From positions 25,681 to 89,680 of the forward strand of contig NZ_JBCITM010000016.1 in NCBI RefSeq assembly GCF_039414295.1: DNA of 64,000 nucleotides. The letters run 5' to 3'. The notes beneath the pieces are model-generated. The model made no database searches. It was not told the origin of the DNA and worked only from the letters and a program-made list of their open reading frames with translations. Shown here one piece after another: positions 42,829-51,874 of the stretch; the stretch's first letter is position 1, and every line of letters starts with the position of its first letter. The DNA comes from Anoxynatronum sibiricum (GTDB lineage: Bacteria; Bacillota; Clostridia; Peptostreptococcales; Tindalliaceae). The translations under genes were made by a program, and so were the position numbers.

Positions 42829-43345
42829 TGAAATAGCCTCCTTCCTCCAAAATTTCCTTTAATTTCTGTACCCCTCGAAACTGGAGGCTTTTCACGGTTC
42901 CAACGGGCTTTGACAGTTCATCAGCCACTTCTTTTAAAGGCCTGCCTTCAACGATGCGCCAAATGAGTATTTTGCGGTACAACTCCGGCAGTTTCTGAAG
43001 GGCTTCCCGCAATACCAGGTTTTCTTCAATCATGTGGGTTTCTGACACTGCCAGATTTTTTTCGCTGACCTGGTTGAGTTCCACCACTTTCGGACTGCGT
43101 CCCCGCTGTCTCCATGTGTCGTAGATGGTGTTGCGGGCAGCAGTGAATATATAGGCCCGCATCTTCTCCTCTTCCACATTTCCTTTTTTTACCTGCTGAA
43201 AAACCTTTTGAAAAACATCCTGGGTCAGTTCCTCTGCCTCTTCCTTGTTTTGCAAACGATAATAGGCATACTGATAAACCTGTGGCCACAGGGTTTCATA
43301 TACTTCCTGGAACATGCCGTTCCAGGGGGATGAGGCAGATTTCAT
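42821..43345 (-). CDS. ECF-type RNA polymerase sigma factor
   Basis: A 174-residue sigma-70 family protein. Region 2 is visible as YAYYRLQNKEEAEELTQDVF with the DNA-melting segment following (RAYIFTAARNTIYDTWR). Region 4 is LQKLPELYRKILIWRIVEGR plus the helix-turn-helix VADELSKPVGTVKSLQFRGVQ. There is no region 1 or 3, as expected for ECF members. The ATG at 43345 has AGAGGG upstream; an in-frame GTG three codons earlier is an alternative. The next two genes encode its likely anti-sigma factor and a lipoprotein. Confidence 0.92.
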   Translation of the reverse strand: MKSASSPWNGMFQEVYETLWPQVYQYAYYRLQNKEEAEELTQDVFQKVFQQVKKGNVEEEKMRAYIFTAARNTIYDTWRQRGRSPKVVELNQVSEKNLAVSETHMIEENLVLREALQKLPELYRKILIWRIVEGRPLKEVADELSKPVGTVKSLQFRGVQKLKEILEEGGYFSG

Positions 43346-43548
43346 GGCATGCACCCTCTTTTCATCATATGGTCAGTTTGATCTGTTTGATCTGTTTGAT
43401 TTTTTTGATGCACCTGATCATCCTATGGTAGGCTCTTGTCGTTCTACAGGTTAATACGCAGAATAGGAAAAAGGGTTGCATTCTTGAAGGAGAAATCTTA
43501 TGATGAACTTAGGTTTTTCCATCACATATGGTCAACGGAGGAGTGTTC

Positions 43549-44913
43549 ATGGTGCAGCATTCAGAATCGCCAGCAGAATCAACCGGCTTCACGGGTGGCG
43601 CAACATCGGGTTATCGTTGGGTGGTGTGGGGAGTTCTGATTCTGGCTTATCTGGTGGTTTTTTTTCACCGGCTGGCACTGGGCGTAGTGAGGGATGACCT
43701 GACCCTTGCCTTTGGAATCAACGCCACCACCTTCAGTAATCTGGGCGCCACCTATTTTTACGCCTATACGCTGATGCAGATCCCCTCCGGTATATTGGCA
43801 GATTCTCTGGGTGCCCGGAAAACCGTCACTTATGGCACCCTCATGGCTGCCTGCGGGTCGCTTCTTTTCGGTCTTTCTCCCAGCATTGGCTGGGCTTTTG
43901 CCGGTAGGCTGCTGGTGGGTATTGGGGTATCGGTTGTGCTCATTGCCATTCTTAAAATTCTTTCCCAGTGGTTCCCGGAAGACCAGTTTGCCACCATGTC
44001 AGGCCTGACAGCTTTTATGGGAAATGTGGGCGGCATGCTGGCCCAGACGCCCCTGGCCCTCATGGTGGTCTGGTTCACCTGGCGGTCCACTTTTGCAGGT
44101 ATTGGAATTGCCAGCCTTTTCATCGCCCTGTTGTGTTATGTGCTGGTGCGCAATACCCCTCAGGAGATGGGACTGCCAGCCGTGGGCATCTCCTCTTCCA
44201 CAGCCCACAGCCGCCCCATCAGCCGCGAAGCTCTCTCAAGGGGATTGGCAGCAGCGATGAAAAACCCGGGTACCTGGCCAGGTTTCTTTGTGTTTATGGG
44301 AATGTTTGGTACTTACGTAGCCATGACAGGTGCCTGGGGCAACAGTTATTTGCGTGAGGTGTTCGGCTTTTCTGCCACCAAAGCTTCCAATCATCTGATG
44401 CTTGCCATTTTGGGCCATGCTTTGGGCTGCATCTTCATTGGCAAACTGTCTGATCAAATGAAACGTCGGCGACGCCCCATGGCTTTGTTCACTCTGATAC
44501 ATGTGATTTCATGGGCACTGCTGCTTTTCTGGAAAGGGGGTACCGTACCGGTATGGTTGCTGCCACCATTACTGTTTATGCTGGGCTTCAGCTCTTCAGC
44601 GGTGATCCTCTCCTGGTCTTGCAGCAAGGAAGTGAATGATCCTGCCATTGCAGGCATCGCCACTTCCATTGTGAACATGGGTGGTTTTGTGGGGGCCGCC
44701 TTTCTGCCGGTGATTCTGGGCAGCATCATTGATCGTTATGGCCATCTGCTGGAAGCCGCCGACCTCTATCACCGGGCCTTCCTGTTTTGCCTGGCGTTTG
44801 CCGTGCTCAGCCTGGTGGGTTCATTGCTGGTGAAGGAAACTCATTGCAGGAATATTTATCATCAGATACACACCTCAGCCCAAAGTGGTGCCTCAACAGA
44901 TCTTAAGCCATGA
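43549..44913 (+). CDS. Major facilitator superfamily transporter
   Basis: A 454-residue membrane protein with about 12 hydrophobic helices. The loop between helices 2 and 3 contains GILADSLGARKTV, an MFS signature, and GKLSDQMKRRRRP marks the equivalent place in the second half. It has no extra domains. Substrate cannot be told. The strong GGAGGAG before the ATG at 43549 decides the start over an ATG seven codons earlier. It is monocistronic, ending at a hairpin shared with HPr. Confidence 0.87.
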   Translation: MVQHSESPAESTGFTGGATSGYRWVVWGVLILAYLVVFFHRLALGVVRDDLTLAFGINATTFSNLGATYFYAYTLMQIPSGILADSLGARKTVTYGTLMAACGSLLFGLSPSIGWAFAGRLLVGIGVSVVLIAILKILSQWFPEDQFATMSGLTAFMGNVGGMLAQTPLALMVVWFTWRSTFAGIGIASLFIALLCYVLVRNTPQEMGLPAVGISSSTAHSRPISREALSRGLAAAMKNPGTWPGFFVFMGMFGTYVAMTGAWGNSYLREVFGFSATKASNHLMLAILGHALGCIFIGKLSDQMKRRRRPMALFTLIHVISWALLLFWKGGTVPVWLLPPLLFMLGFSSSAVILSWSCSKEVNDPAIAGIATSIVNMGGFVGAAFLPVILGSIIDRYGHLLEAADLYHRAFLFCLAFAVLSLVGSLLVKETHCRNIYHQIHTSAQSGASTDLKP

Positions 44914-44946
44914 AAAAACCTGATTCCTTGTGGGAATCAGGCCTCT
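44914..44946. terminator. Two-way terminator between the MFS and HPr genes
   Basis: Arms CCTGATTCC and GGAATCAGG with a five-base loop. AAAAAA lies on one side and CTCTTTG on the other. It overlaps the end of the HPr gene. Confidence 0.8.
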
Positions 44947-45203
44947 TTGAAATCATTTTCAATAAGTGCTGTGATGGTGCGAAAGGCTTCGGCTTCGTCA
45001 GGACCGTTCACCTTTAAATGAATTTCCTCACCCTTGCGCACACCCATGCTCATGACATTCATAATGCTCTTGGCATCATATTCGTTGCCGCTTCGGTAAA
45101 CGAATATATCGGAATCGAACCGCATGGCCACTTTCACAAGAATTGCAGCAGGCCTGGCATGGATGCCGGTTTCGTTTGTCACTTGAATTACTTTTTCCAA
45201 CAT
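44937..45203 (-). CDS. ptsH: HPr-family phosphocarrier protein
   Basis: An 88-residue HPr. The active-site His lies in TGIHARPAA (position 15). The regulatory Ser region is KSIMNVMSMGV, so HPr-kinase phosphorylation is possible. It carries phosphate from enzyme I to sugar-specific enzymes II, or acts in catabolite control. No ptsI is adjacent; the gene stands alone, as is common in Clostridia. It could be a paralogue such as Crh, but the His is kept, which Crh lacks. Confidence 0.92.
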   Translation of the reverse strand: MLEKVIQVTNETGIHARPAAILVKVAMRFDSDIFVYRSGNEYDAKSIMNVMSMGVRKGEEIHLKVNGPDEAEAFRTITALIENDFKEA

Positions 45204-45419
45204 CAGTCATCACCCTTTCAGAAGGATATGGTGTCTTGTGTTTGGCATTCCATTAACAAAATCATCTATAAGGGTCAACCCCAGATCCCTTAAAACTGAA
45301 GGATGCACCTCCAAGGAGACAAATGCGACGAATCTTCTGAACGCTTTCTCATTTATTGTACCTTAAACCCCGGCAGAAAAAAAGCTTTATATCAAATCTT
45401 TTTGATAAGGAGTGACAAA

Positions 45420-46604
45420 ATGACAGCTTTTGATTTCAATACTGTTCATCAACGCAAGGGGACTCATTCCATCAAATGGGAATTCAACCGCACCATGTTT
45501 GGGTCTGACGACCTGCTGCCCATGTGGGTGGCCGATATGGACTTTGCCTGCCCGCCCGGGGTGACAGCGGCTGTGCAGCAGCGGGCCGCTCATGGAATTT
45601 ATGGCTATACAGGGATTTCTGATGCTTATCTGAAGTCAGTGGTCACCTGGATGCAGCAGCGCCATCAATGGACCATTTCACCGGAATGGATTGTTTTCAT
45701 CAATGGGGTGGTGCCCGCTCTCAACATGTTGCTGCAGACCTTTTCTCACCCGGGAGATTTTGTGGTCATTCAGCCGCCGGTGTATTACCCGTTTTTCAAT
45801 GCCATCAATAATAATGGCCGTCATCCCCTGTTGAACACACTGAAAGAGGAGAACGGCCGCTATGTGATGGATCTTGAGGACTTGGGCGAAAAACTGAAAA
45901 ACCCCCGCACCAGTGTCATGATTCTCTGCAGCCCCCACAACCCTGTTGGACGTGTCTGGAGCCGCAGTGAGATTTCCCGGGTGGCAGAACTGTGCCTGGC
46001 CCATGATGTACTACTGATTTCAGACGAAATTCACCATGATCTGGTGTTTGCGCCCCACCAGCATCAGGTGACCGCCATGCTTTCCGATGAAATTGCCCAT
46101 AACACCATTACCTGCACAGCTCCCAGCAAGACCTTTAATCTGGCGGGCTTGCAGGCTTCCAACATCATTATTTCCGACGAGAAAAAAAGACGCCGTTTTA
46201 CCCAGACGCTGGAGCGCAACGGAGTTTTTGGCATTAATCCCTTTGGCAGCGCAGCCACCATTGCCGCCTATGAGTCAGGCGCCCCCTGGCTGGATGCTCT
46301 GCTGGAATACCTGACGCAGAACCTGGACTATCTGGAAAACTTTGTGAAGGAACACCTGCCCGAGGTGCGTCTTTTCAGACCCGAGGGCACTTACCTAGCC
46401 TGGATGGATTTCAGAGCTCTCGGCCTTGACCAGACCGCTTTGGAAGCATTGATTGAAAAGGAAGCAGGCGTCGCTCTGAATCAAGGTTACATCTTTGGCG
46501 ATTCAGGCATTGGCTTTCAGCGAATGAATGTGGCCTGCCCCCGCAGTCTGCTTGAAGAAGGCCTCAACCGCATTGCCAGAGCGGTGGCTGCCCAGCGGGG
46601 CTGA
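45420..46604 (+). CDS. MalY/PatB-type PLP-dependent aminotransferase (C-S lyase)
   Basis: A 394-residue fold-type I PLP enzyme. It has the MalY/PatB N terminus (KWEFNRTMFGSDDLLPMWVADMDF in part), SPHNPVGRVW, ISDEIHHDLVF and the PLP Lys in TAPSKTFNLAGLQ. Family members cleave cystathionine or cysteine with release of thiol or sulfide and ammonia. AAGGAG precedes the ATG at 45420; the reading frame is open 39 codons further upstream but without a site. It converges with the selenoprotein gene, with 29 bases between them. Confidence 0.9.
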   Translation: MTAFDFNTVHQRKGTHSIKWEFNRTMFGSDDLLPMWVADMDFACPPGVTAAVQQRAAHGIYGYTGISDAYLKSVVTWMQQRHQWTISPEWIVFINGVVPALNMLLQTFSHPGDFVVIQPPVYYPFFNAINNNGRHPLLNTLKEENGRYVMDLEDLGEKLKNPRTSVMILCSPHNPVGRVWSRSEISRVAELCLAHDVLLISDEIHHDLVFAPHQHQVTAMLSDEIAHNTITCTAPSKTFNLAGLQASNIIISDEKKRRRFTQTLERNGVFGINPFGSAATIAAYESGAPWLDALLEYLTQNLDYLENFVKEHLPEVRLFRPEGTYLAWMDFRALGLDQTALEALIEKEAGVALNQGYIFGDSGIGFQRMNVACPRSLLEEGLNRIARAVAAQRG

Positions 46605-46633
46605 GTCGCTCATATGGATGGAAGTCAGAGATG

Positions 46634-47242
46634 TCAACGATTCAGCTGAAGGTGCTGAAGCAAAGCTGTTGCTGGATCATCAGTCACCTGCTGATAGAGT
46701 CGTTCCCCCTCTGGGGAGTAGATGACAATGCCCCGGTGTACTGTGCTGGCCTGGGGTTGAATAATCCCCGCTTCCCGGTAAAACATGATTTCAGGATCGG
46801 ACATCAGTGGATAACTGAGTCCGATTTTTTCTGTCAACGCTTCATGTGCGGCTGGTGTATCGGCACTGACACCATAAAGGGCGTAACCTAAATCTTCAAT
46901 TTCTTCAATCGCATCATTCAGCTGACCCAGCTGCTGAGCACAAATGGATCAGCCGGCTCCCAGAAAGAAAACGAAAACACTGCCTGTTTCACCGGCAGCC
47001 AGCAAATCGCCCACACGTTGGGTTTCTCCCCGGCTGTTTAACAGTGCCAGACTCTCGACGACACCGCTTTCCCCACCTGTTTCCAGGGTAGGGGCTTGTG
47101 CTGTGTTCCGAAACCCCAAAATGGCGACAACAATCACCAGGACCACCGCCATAACGGCCATCCAAATCATTACCCGCCTTCCTTTTGCCGGCGCGCCCTG
47201 AGCTTTACTGTTTTTCCGCTTGATTTTTCTAATCTGTGACAT
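46634..47242 (-). CDS. Membrane-anchored peroxiredoxin-like selenoprotein (Sec98, UxxC)
   Basis: Two abutting frames read as one 202-residue protein through a TGA at 46949-46951. The N part has a basic start, one membrane helix (about 25-44) and a linker. Then comes a redoxin fold with SVFVFFLGAG just before the TGA and SICAQQLGQL just after it. Peroxiredoxin/thioredoxin-like proteins have their catalytic Cys exactly here, with a second Cys three residues on, so the active site is U-x-x-C. Downstream the frame stays open for 104 codons with normal family blocks (YGVSADTPAAHEALTEKIG; YPLMSDPEIMFYREAGI). A hairpin fitting a bacterial SECIS follows the TGA. The likely role is reduction of peroxides or disulfides outside the membrane. 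Confidence 0.87.
46919..46933 (-). promoter_or_regulatory. Bacterial SECIS-like hairpin
   Basis: On the minus strand CAGCTGGGTCAGCTG forms a perfect five- to six-pair stem with a GGGTC or GGT loop. The loop begins 20 bases after the TGA, inside the 16-37 base range known for bacterial SECIS elements, and it has the G bases that SelB recognises. The lower stem is weak. Confidence 0.7.
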
Positions 47243-47298
47243 GGCTTATCCCTCCCATTTTGTTTGGATTCACAAAACCGACTGTCAGCTGCATCCGC

Positions 47299-48072
47299 TT
47301 ATGGCATCAGCGACTGTCCGGTGTCTGTCCATGTGAAATTTTCAAGAATAACATGAGCTCTGGCTTCAAGTCCATCGCCGTATTCCCAGGGGTAGTGAAT
47401 ATCAATGTGGAAGAACCGACCGTCATGCTGTCCTGCATAAATGGCACCTGTATAGGCATCGTCCATGAAAAAATATTCCCGAAGTGTCCAGTCATACATC
47501 AGCTCTTCCGGCAGCTTTTTTTCAACCCATTCCACTTCCCTGGATTCAAGAAGCCCATTATCACCTGTCAAAAGATCAAAGAAATCTTCAGATGTCACCA
47601 CTGCATCGGCATGATAGAAGGTGACGGCCACATACGCTTCAGGATTCGGGTTGCCGCCATAGTTGGTGATAAAACGAACACCATCGGCTTCACCCGAGGC
47701 TGCTGTTTCAGCCAGCATGTCTTCTGGATAATAGGTGTGGAAGGGGAGGGCTGCTTCTCTGAACAGATGAATCACCACTGATTCTTCCATTCCTTCAATG
47801 AGAAACACTGTTTCGATGGTTTGCGGTAATGCTGCCAGTGTTTCTGCCGGTGTTTTTTCAACGGATTCAACCGGGGCCGGTTCTTCAGCCGGCATCTCTT
47901 CGACAGGCATGTCTTCTGCCGGACTTTCACCAGCATCAATGGGCCCACCAGCAGGCCTGCCGCAGGCAGTAACTGTCAGCATCAATACCAGCGCCAGTAA
48001 TGCCAGTGCCAGCGTCCAGGGGCTGTGTCCTTTGTAAATTGATTGAACTCTAGCTGCGTGTCGTGTTGTCAT
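47299..48072 (-). CDS. Lipoprotein upstream of the selenoprotein
   Basis: A 257-residue protein with a basic start, a long hydrophobic segment and a lipobox ending VTAC (Cys38). A Pro/Glu/Ala-rich linker of about 40 residues precedes a folded domain of about 170 residues that I do not recognise (TVFLIEGMEESVVIHLF; DIHYPWEYGDGLEARAHVILENF). The ATG at 48072 has GGAGG upstream. The gene ends 56 bases before the selenoprotein gene on the same strand, with no clear terminator between, so the two outer-face proteins may be made together. Confidence 0.72.
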   Translation of the reverse strand: MTTRHAARVQSIYKGHSPWTLALALLALVLMLTVTACGRPAGGPIDAGESPAEDMPVEEMPAEEPAPVESVEKTPAETLAALPQTIETVFLIEGMEESVVIHLFREAALPFHTYYPEDMLAETAASGEADGVRFITNYGGNPNPEAYVAVTFYHADAVVTSEDFFDLLTGDNGLLESREVEWVEKKLPEELMYDWTLREYFFMDDAYTGAIYAGQHDGRFFHIDIHYPWEYGDGLEARAHVILENFTWTDTGQSLMP

Positions 48073-48172
48073 TATCAACGCCTCCATTTTGAATGGTTCA
48101 GTGACTCATGTCCATGAACAGATTGATTTGGTTCTTTGAGGGAGTAGTGCTTTTTTGTGCAGCAGGTTTTGC

Positions 48173-49615
48173 TTACAGAATCGGCGACAGCAATCGCATG
48201 GCTGATTCTTTAAACCGGTGAATCAAAGGGCGCTGCCGATGGTGTTCCAGGCTTACTTCAATGCTGTCAGTCAGATCTTCAAAGAAATCGCGGCTCATTT
48301 GACGGGTGATGGCTTCATCGTAATAAAAGGCATTTACCTCAAAGTTCAGATCAAAGCTTCGTATGTCCATGTTGGTGGTTCCCACAGATGTAAAGTTGTC
48401 ATCCACCAGCACCACTTTGCTGTGCATGAAGCCCTTTTGATATTGAAAGATTCTGACGCCAGCTTCCAGCAATTCCTGAAAATGTGATTTTGATGCCCAG
48501 AAAACCGTTCGGTGATCAGGGCTTCCCGGAAGCAGGATCCGAACATCAACACCGCGAAGGGCCGCGGTTTTGAGGGCGACCAGAATGCTCTCATCCGGCA
48601 CCAGGTAAGGAGTGCAAATATACACTCGCTGCATGGCTGTGGTGATGGCCATGAAGTAGCCCTGATGAATGGATGCCCACAACGAGTCAGGACCACTGGA
48701 AACCACTTGAATCAACTGATTTCCCAGATGTTCTCTTCGCGGAAAATAGATCTTGTCATCCATTTCCTGACCGCTGACAAAATACCAGTCACGCAGAAAG
48801 ATGACCTGCAGCGCGTATACAGCTTCACCTTCTATTTGAACCTGGGTATCCCGCCAGTATCCCAGTTCCGGTGACTTTCCAAGGTACTCATCTCCAATGT
48901 TAAATCCACCGGTGAAGCCCATTCGTCCATCCACCACCAGCAACTTTCGATGATTACGATAGTTGAGGCGATGGGCCAGGATCACCGGGTAAAACACTTT
49001 CAGAAAGGGCTTCACCTCCACACCTGCCTCCCGCATCTCATCAAGAAACCGGCGGCTCAGACGCCAACTGCCCACCGCATCATAGATAAGCCGCACCGAT
49101 ACGCCCTCCCTGGCTTTTTTGATCAGTGCCTGCTGAAAACGGCGGCCAATGACACTTTCTTTAATGATGAAATACTCCATATGAACGTGGTGGCTGGCTG
49201 ATTCAATGGCTTCCAACATGGTTTCAAACGCTGTTTCCCCACTCTTCAAAAGACGGCTCCGGTTGTTTGCCGTAAGGGGTGCGTCGCCATTATTGATCAT
49301 CAGGGGCAGCACCTTTCCACGAACATCATTGTAGCGTCTGGTAAAGAGGTCGCCATGGTCTGACTCAAAGATCTGATTATCCAGTAGTCGGCGAATGATC
49401 CGGTAGTCCTGCTTTCTTTTTTTGATGAAGGTGCGTTTTTTGCGATGATTCTGGCCTAAGTAAAGGTAGAGGAAGATGCCGAAAATCGGAACAAAGATGA
49501 GGATTAACAGCCAGGTCATGGTGCGGGAGGGATTTCGATTTTCCAGTACAATGACAATCCCCACCACAATTGTGCTGACGGTAATCACCGCAGTGAGTAT
49601 TCCCAGTGGACTCAT
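48173..49615 (-). CDS. cls: Cardiolipin synthase (PLD family)
   Basis: A 480-residue enzyme with two N-terminal membrane helices (about 5-25 and 35-55) and two phospholipase-D HKD motifs: HRKLLVVDGRMGFTGGFN and HSKVVLVDDNFTSVGTTN. It joins two phosphatidylglycerol molecules into cardiolipin at the membrane. Length is normal. The ATG at 49615 has AAAGGGG upstream. Longer frames upstream lack a ribosome site. Confidence 0.93.
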   Translation of the reverse strand: MSPLGILTAVITVSTIVVGIVIVLENRNPSRTMTWLLILIFVPIFGIFLYLYLGQNHRKKRTFIKKRKQDYRIIRRLLDNQIFESDHGDLFTRRYNDVRGKVLPLMINNGDAPLTANNRSRLLKSGETAFETMLEAIESASHHVHMEYFIIKESVIGRRFQQALIKKAREGVSVRLIYDAVGSWRLSRRFLDEMREAGVEVKPFLKVFYPVILAHRLNYRNHRKLLVVDGRMGFTGGFNIGDEYLGKSPELGYWRDTQVQIEGEAVYALQVIFLRDWYFVSGQEMDDKIYFPRREHLGNQLIQVVSSGPDSLWASIHQGYFMAITTAMQRVYICTPYLVPDESILVALKTAALRGVDVRILLPGSPDHRTVFWASKSHFQELLEAGVRIFQYQKGFMHSKVVLVDDNFTSVGTTNMDIRSFDLNFEVNAFYYDEAITRQMSRDFFEDLTDSIEVSLEHHRQRPLIHRFKESAMRLLSPIL

Positions 49616-49747
49616 CGATATTCCCCTTTCTGTTTCGGTTTTTGTGTGTGCGCACGGGATGATATTTCCGGAAGTTCTTCCAGTCACTCTGCCAGATCCG
49701 CTGAGCAGATAAGACGCTCCCCTTTTTCGCAAGGCTCGATGGGTTCA

Positions 49748-50983
49748 TCAGCCTTGAAGCATGTGCCGAAACCAGTCACGATTTTTCATGAAGGACTGGA
49801 GCAACGCTTCTTTTTTCTTTTCTCTGCCGGGCTTAAAGAGATTTTCAGATATCCTCAGAAATGAAGCCAATGAGTTGGCCTCGTTTTTTTGTTGCTGATG
49901 AAAGGGACAATTGGCAATCACTTGCATCCACTCATCAAATGCATAGACCTTCAGATAATCCACCTGGCAGGTTTCTGCCGTGGCTTCCAGCACACGCATC
50001 AGCAGGTCACGGTGTGTGTGGGAAGGCGTCAGGCCGGCCAGTTCCATCAACGCTGGAATGGCATCCTCTATAAATAGACGGTTTAATGCCTTGCCAGGTT
50101 TCAGTCCCAGTATGGTGCACACTTCTTTTTTGGCTTCTTCCGGCCAGCGGAGAATCATCTGCAGGGCGGTCATTTCATCGGGAAATGTTTTCAGATAAAA
50201 ACGCTTGCCCTGATATTTTTTCAGCACCCGCAAGGTATCCAGGTAGCCCAAGGTCAGGTTTCGACGACTTCTCTGGGTGCTGAAATCCAACATGCCTCCC
50301 AGATCCCGCTCAGGTGCAATGTAATGAATGGTTGCGTCTTTTTCATTCACCCTGATAATACGCCCGGAACCATACAGGCGAACAGCGTAGATTTCTCGGT
50401 ACCCCTTTCTCACCAGCATATTGGCAGGGAGGTTGTTGTAAAACCCGCCATCCAAAAACAGCTTGCCATCCAGCAAACGCTCTTTAAAGACCGGAAGGTA
50501 AGAGGATGCCATCAGATAGTCCGCTATTTTGCCTTCTGGAATATCTTCCTTAAAGAGTTCCAGGGGTTTGCGATCGGTGATTGAGAATGTGACAAAGCCA
50601 AAATCCACCGGCGATCGCCTGATGGCTTCCTCGCTCAGCAGTTGCTGGATCATGTCATAGAGTGGCGATGTGTCAATCCCGCTGTTCTTGATGATGTTGC
50701 GAATTTCTTCGATGAGCGTCATCACATTGGTATGATCAAGTTTCCTGTCTGACAGCATTTCGTAAATATCATCATCAAGGGTCATTACCTGCTGAGGTGT
50801 CATATGATACCACAGCTCCCAGGCCGCTTCAAAGTCATCCTGAGCCATGAGGCCTCCGTTGAGAGCCCCTACCGAGGTACCCGTTATCCCCTGAAAAGTG
50901 ACACCCATTTCCCGGAAAGCTTTCCAGGCTCCAATTTGATAAGCGCCTTTGGCGCCGCCACCCTCCAGTGTTAATCCCAGCAT
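49748..50983 (-). CDS. Patatin-like phospholipase
   Basis: A 411-residue protein. The patatin fold is clear at residues 1-220: oxyanion block GGGAKGAYQIG, nucleophile GTSVGA (GxSxG) and DGGFYNNLP with the catalytic Asp. The C-terminal 190 residues are helical and unassigned. It should hydrolyse membrane lipids from the cytoplasmic side, having no signal peptide. It lies between cls and a Crp/Fnr regulator, all on the same strand with gaps under 140 bases. The shared lipid theme with cls may be meaningful. Confidence 0.88.
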   Translation of the reverse strand: MLGLTLEGGGAKGAYQIGAWKAFREMGVTFQGITGTSVGALNGGLMAQDDFEAAWELWYHMTPQQVMTLDDDIYEMLSDRKLDHTNVMTLIEEIRNIIKNSGIDTSPLYDMIQQLLSEEAIRRSPVDFGFVTFSITDRKPLELFKEDIPEGKIADYLMASSYLPVFKERLLDGKLFLDGGFYNNLPANMLVRKGYREIYAVRLYGSGRIIRVNEKDATIHYIAPERDLGGMLDFSTQRSRRNLTLGYLDTLRVLKKYQGKRFYLKTFPDEMTALQMILRWPEEAKKEVCTILGLKPGKALNRLFIEDAIPALMELAGLTPSHTHRDLLMRVLEATAETCQVDYLKVYAFDEWMQVIANCPFHQQQKNEANSLASFLRISENLFKPGREKKKEALLQSFMKNRDWFRHMLQG

Positions 50984-51008
50984 GGGTCATCCTCCTCTTC
51001 CAGTAAGC

Positions 51009-51725
51009 TTACTCCATCAGTTCTTTCAACCGATTCATGTCACGAATGATCACCCGTCGGCCGCCTTCCAACAGCAGAATGCCTTCGGCCTGAAGCGCCG
51101 ACAAACGTCGACTGACGGTTTCCCGGGTGAGTCCCAGATAGGCAGCCATGTCTTCCCGGGAGAGGGGCATGTTAATGGCAGTTCCTTCCAGCTCTTTCAC
51201 TCCAAAGCCTTCTGCCAGATTGGTCAGCAGCACTGCCATTCGCAAGTCAACATCTTTGCTGGTTAACACCTGCACCAGCTTTTCCAGTGATTTAATCCGG
51301 TCAAAGGCGTGAGCCAGTACCTGATCACGCACCTGGGGGCTGTCTTCCAGCACCCGGCGGAAATCTTCCTGGGCCAACACACAAAAGGCGGTGTCTTCCA
51401 GAGCGGTTACCCTGTACTCCACTGCCTCTTCTTTTAACAGGCTCAGTTCACCAAAAAAATCTCCTTCCGCCAGGATATAGAGAATCTGTTCTTTGCCGTC
51501 CCGATTATAGGTATAGGCTTTGACACTTCCCTGATTGACGATATAGAGACTTGACAAAAGGTCTCCTTCACGAAAGATGGTTTCTCCCCTTTTGATTTTT
51601 CGGCTGACAATCAGGCTGGAAATCTTTTCCAGCCCAGCTTCATCCAATTGCTGAAATAAGGAAACTTTTGAAGCACAATAGCTGTTGCGGCATGATTCAC
51701 AGCCGCATCCCCGGCAAGCTGCCAT
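51009..51725 (-). CDS. Crp/Fnr-family regulator with N-terminal cysteine cluster
   Basis: A 238-residue regulator. Cys4, 7, 9, 12 and 17 form a dense N-terminal group (CRGCGCESC and NSYC), which could hold an oxygen-sensitive Fe-S cluster as in FNR. A cyclic-nucleotide-like beta barrel spans about 25-140, followed by a dimer helix and a helix-turn-helix (LSREDMAAYLGLTRETVSRRL). The recognition helix has E-x-x-S-R, as in FNR rather than CRP. The ATG at 51725 has GGGAG upstream. It is divergent from the DUF1858/hemerythrin operon, so it may control that operon. Confidence 0.88.
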   Translation of the reverse strand: MAACRGCGCESCRNSYCASKVSLFQQLDEAGLEKISSLIVSRKIKRGETIFREGDLLSSLYIVNQGSVKAYTYNRDGKEQILYILAEGDFFGELSLLKEEAVEYRVTALEDTAFCVLAQEDFRRVLEDSPQVRDQVLAHAFDRIKSLEKLVQVLTSKDVDLRMAVLLTNLAEGFGVKELEGTAINMPLSREDMAAYLGLTRETVSRRLSALQAEGILLLEGGRRVIIRDMNRLKELME

Positions 51726-51874
51726 GTTGGTCACTCCCATTTCTGTGTCATATCACATGACGCTTTTCAAATGATTCATACCCACTTTTTGCAGCTTTAG
51801 CCCTTCCTTTGTCAGTTCTCTTACTCATGTGCTTAAAGTCCCGCATATCATCATGTCATTCCCTTTCTTTCGCC

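Noticed and set aside
46949..47242. A 97-residue stub ending at the TGA, taken as a pseudogene or frameshift
   Set aside because: Both sides are in the same frame, the downstream part is a good redoxin continuation, and the TGA stands in the catalytic Cys position with a SECIS-like hairpin.
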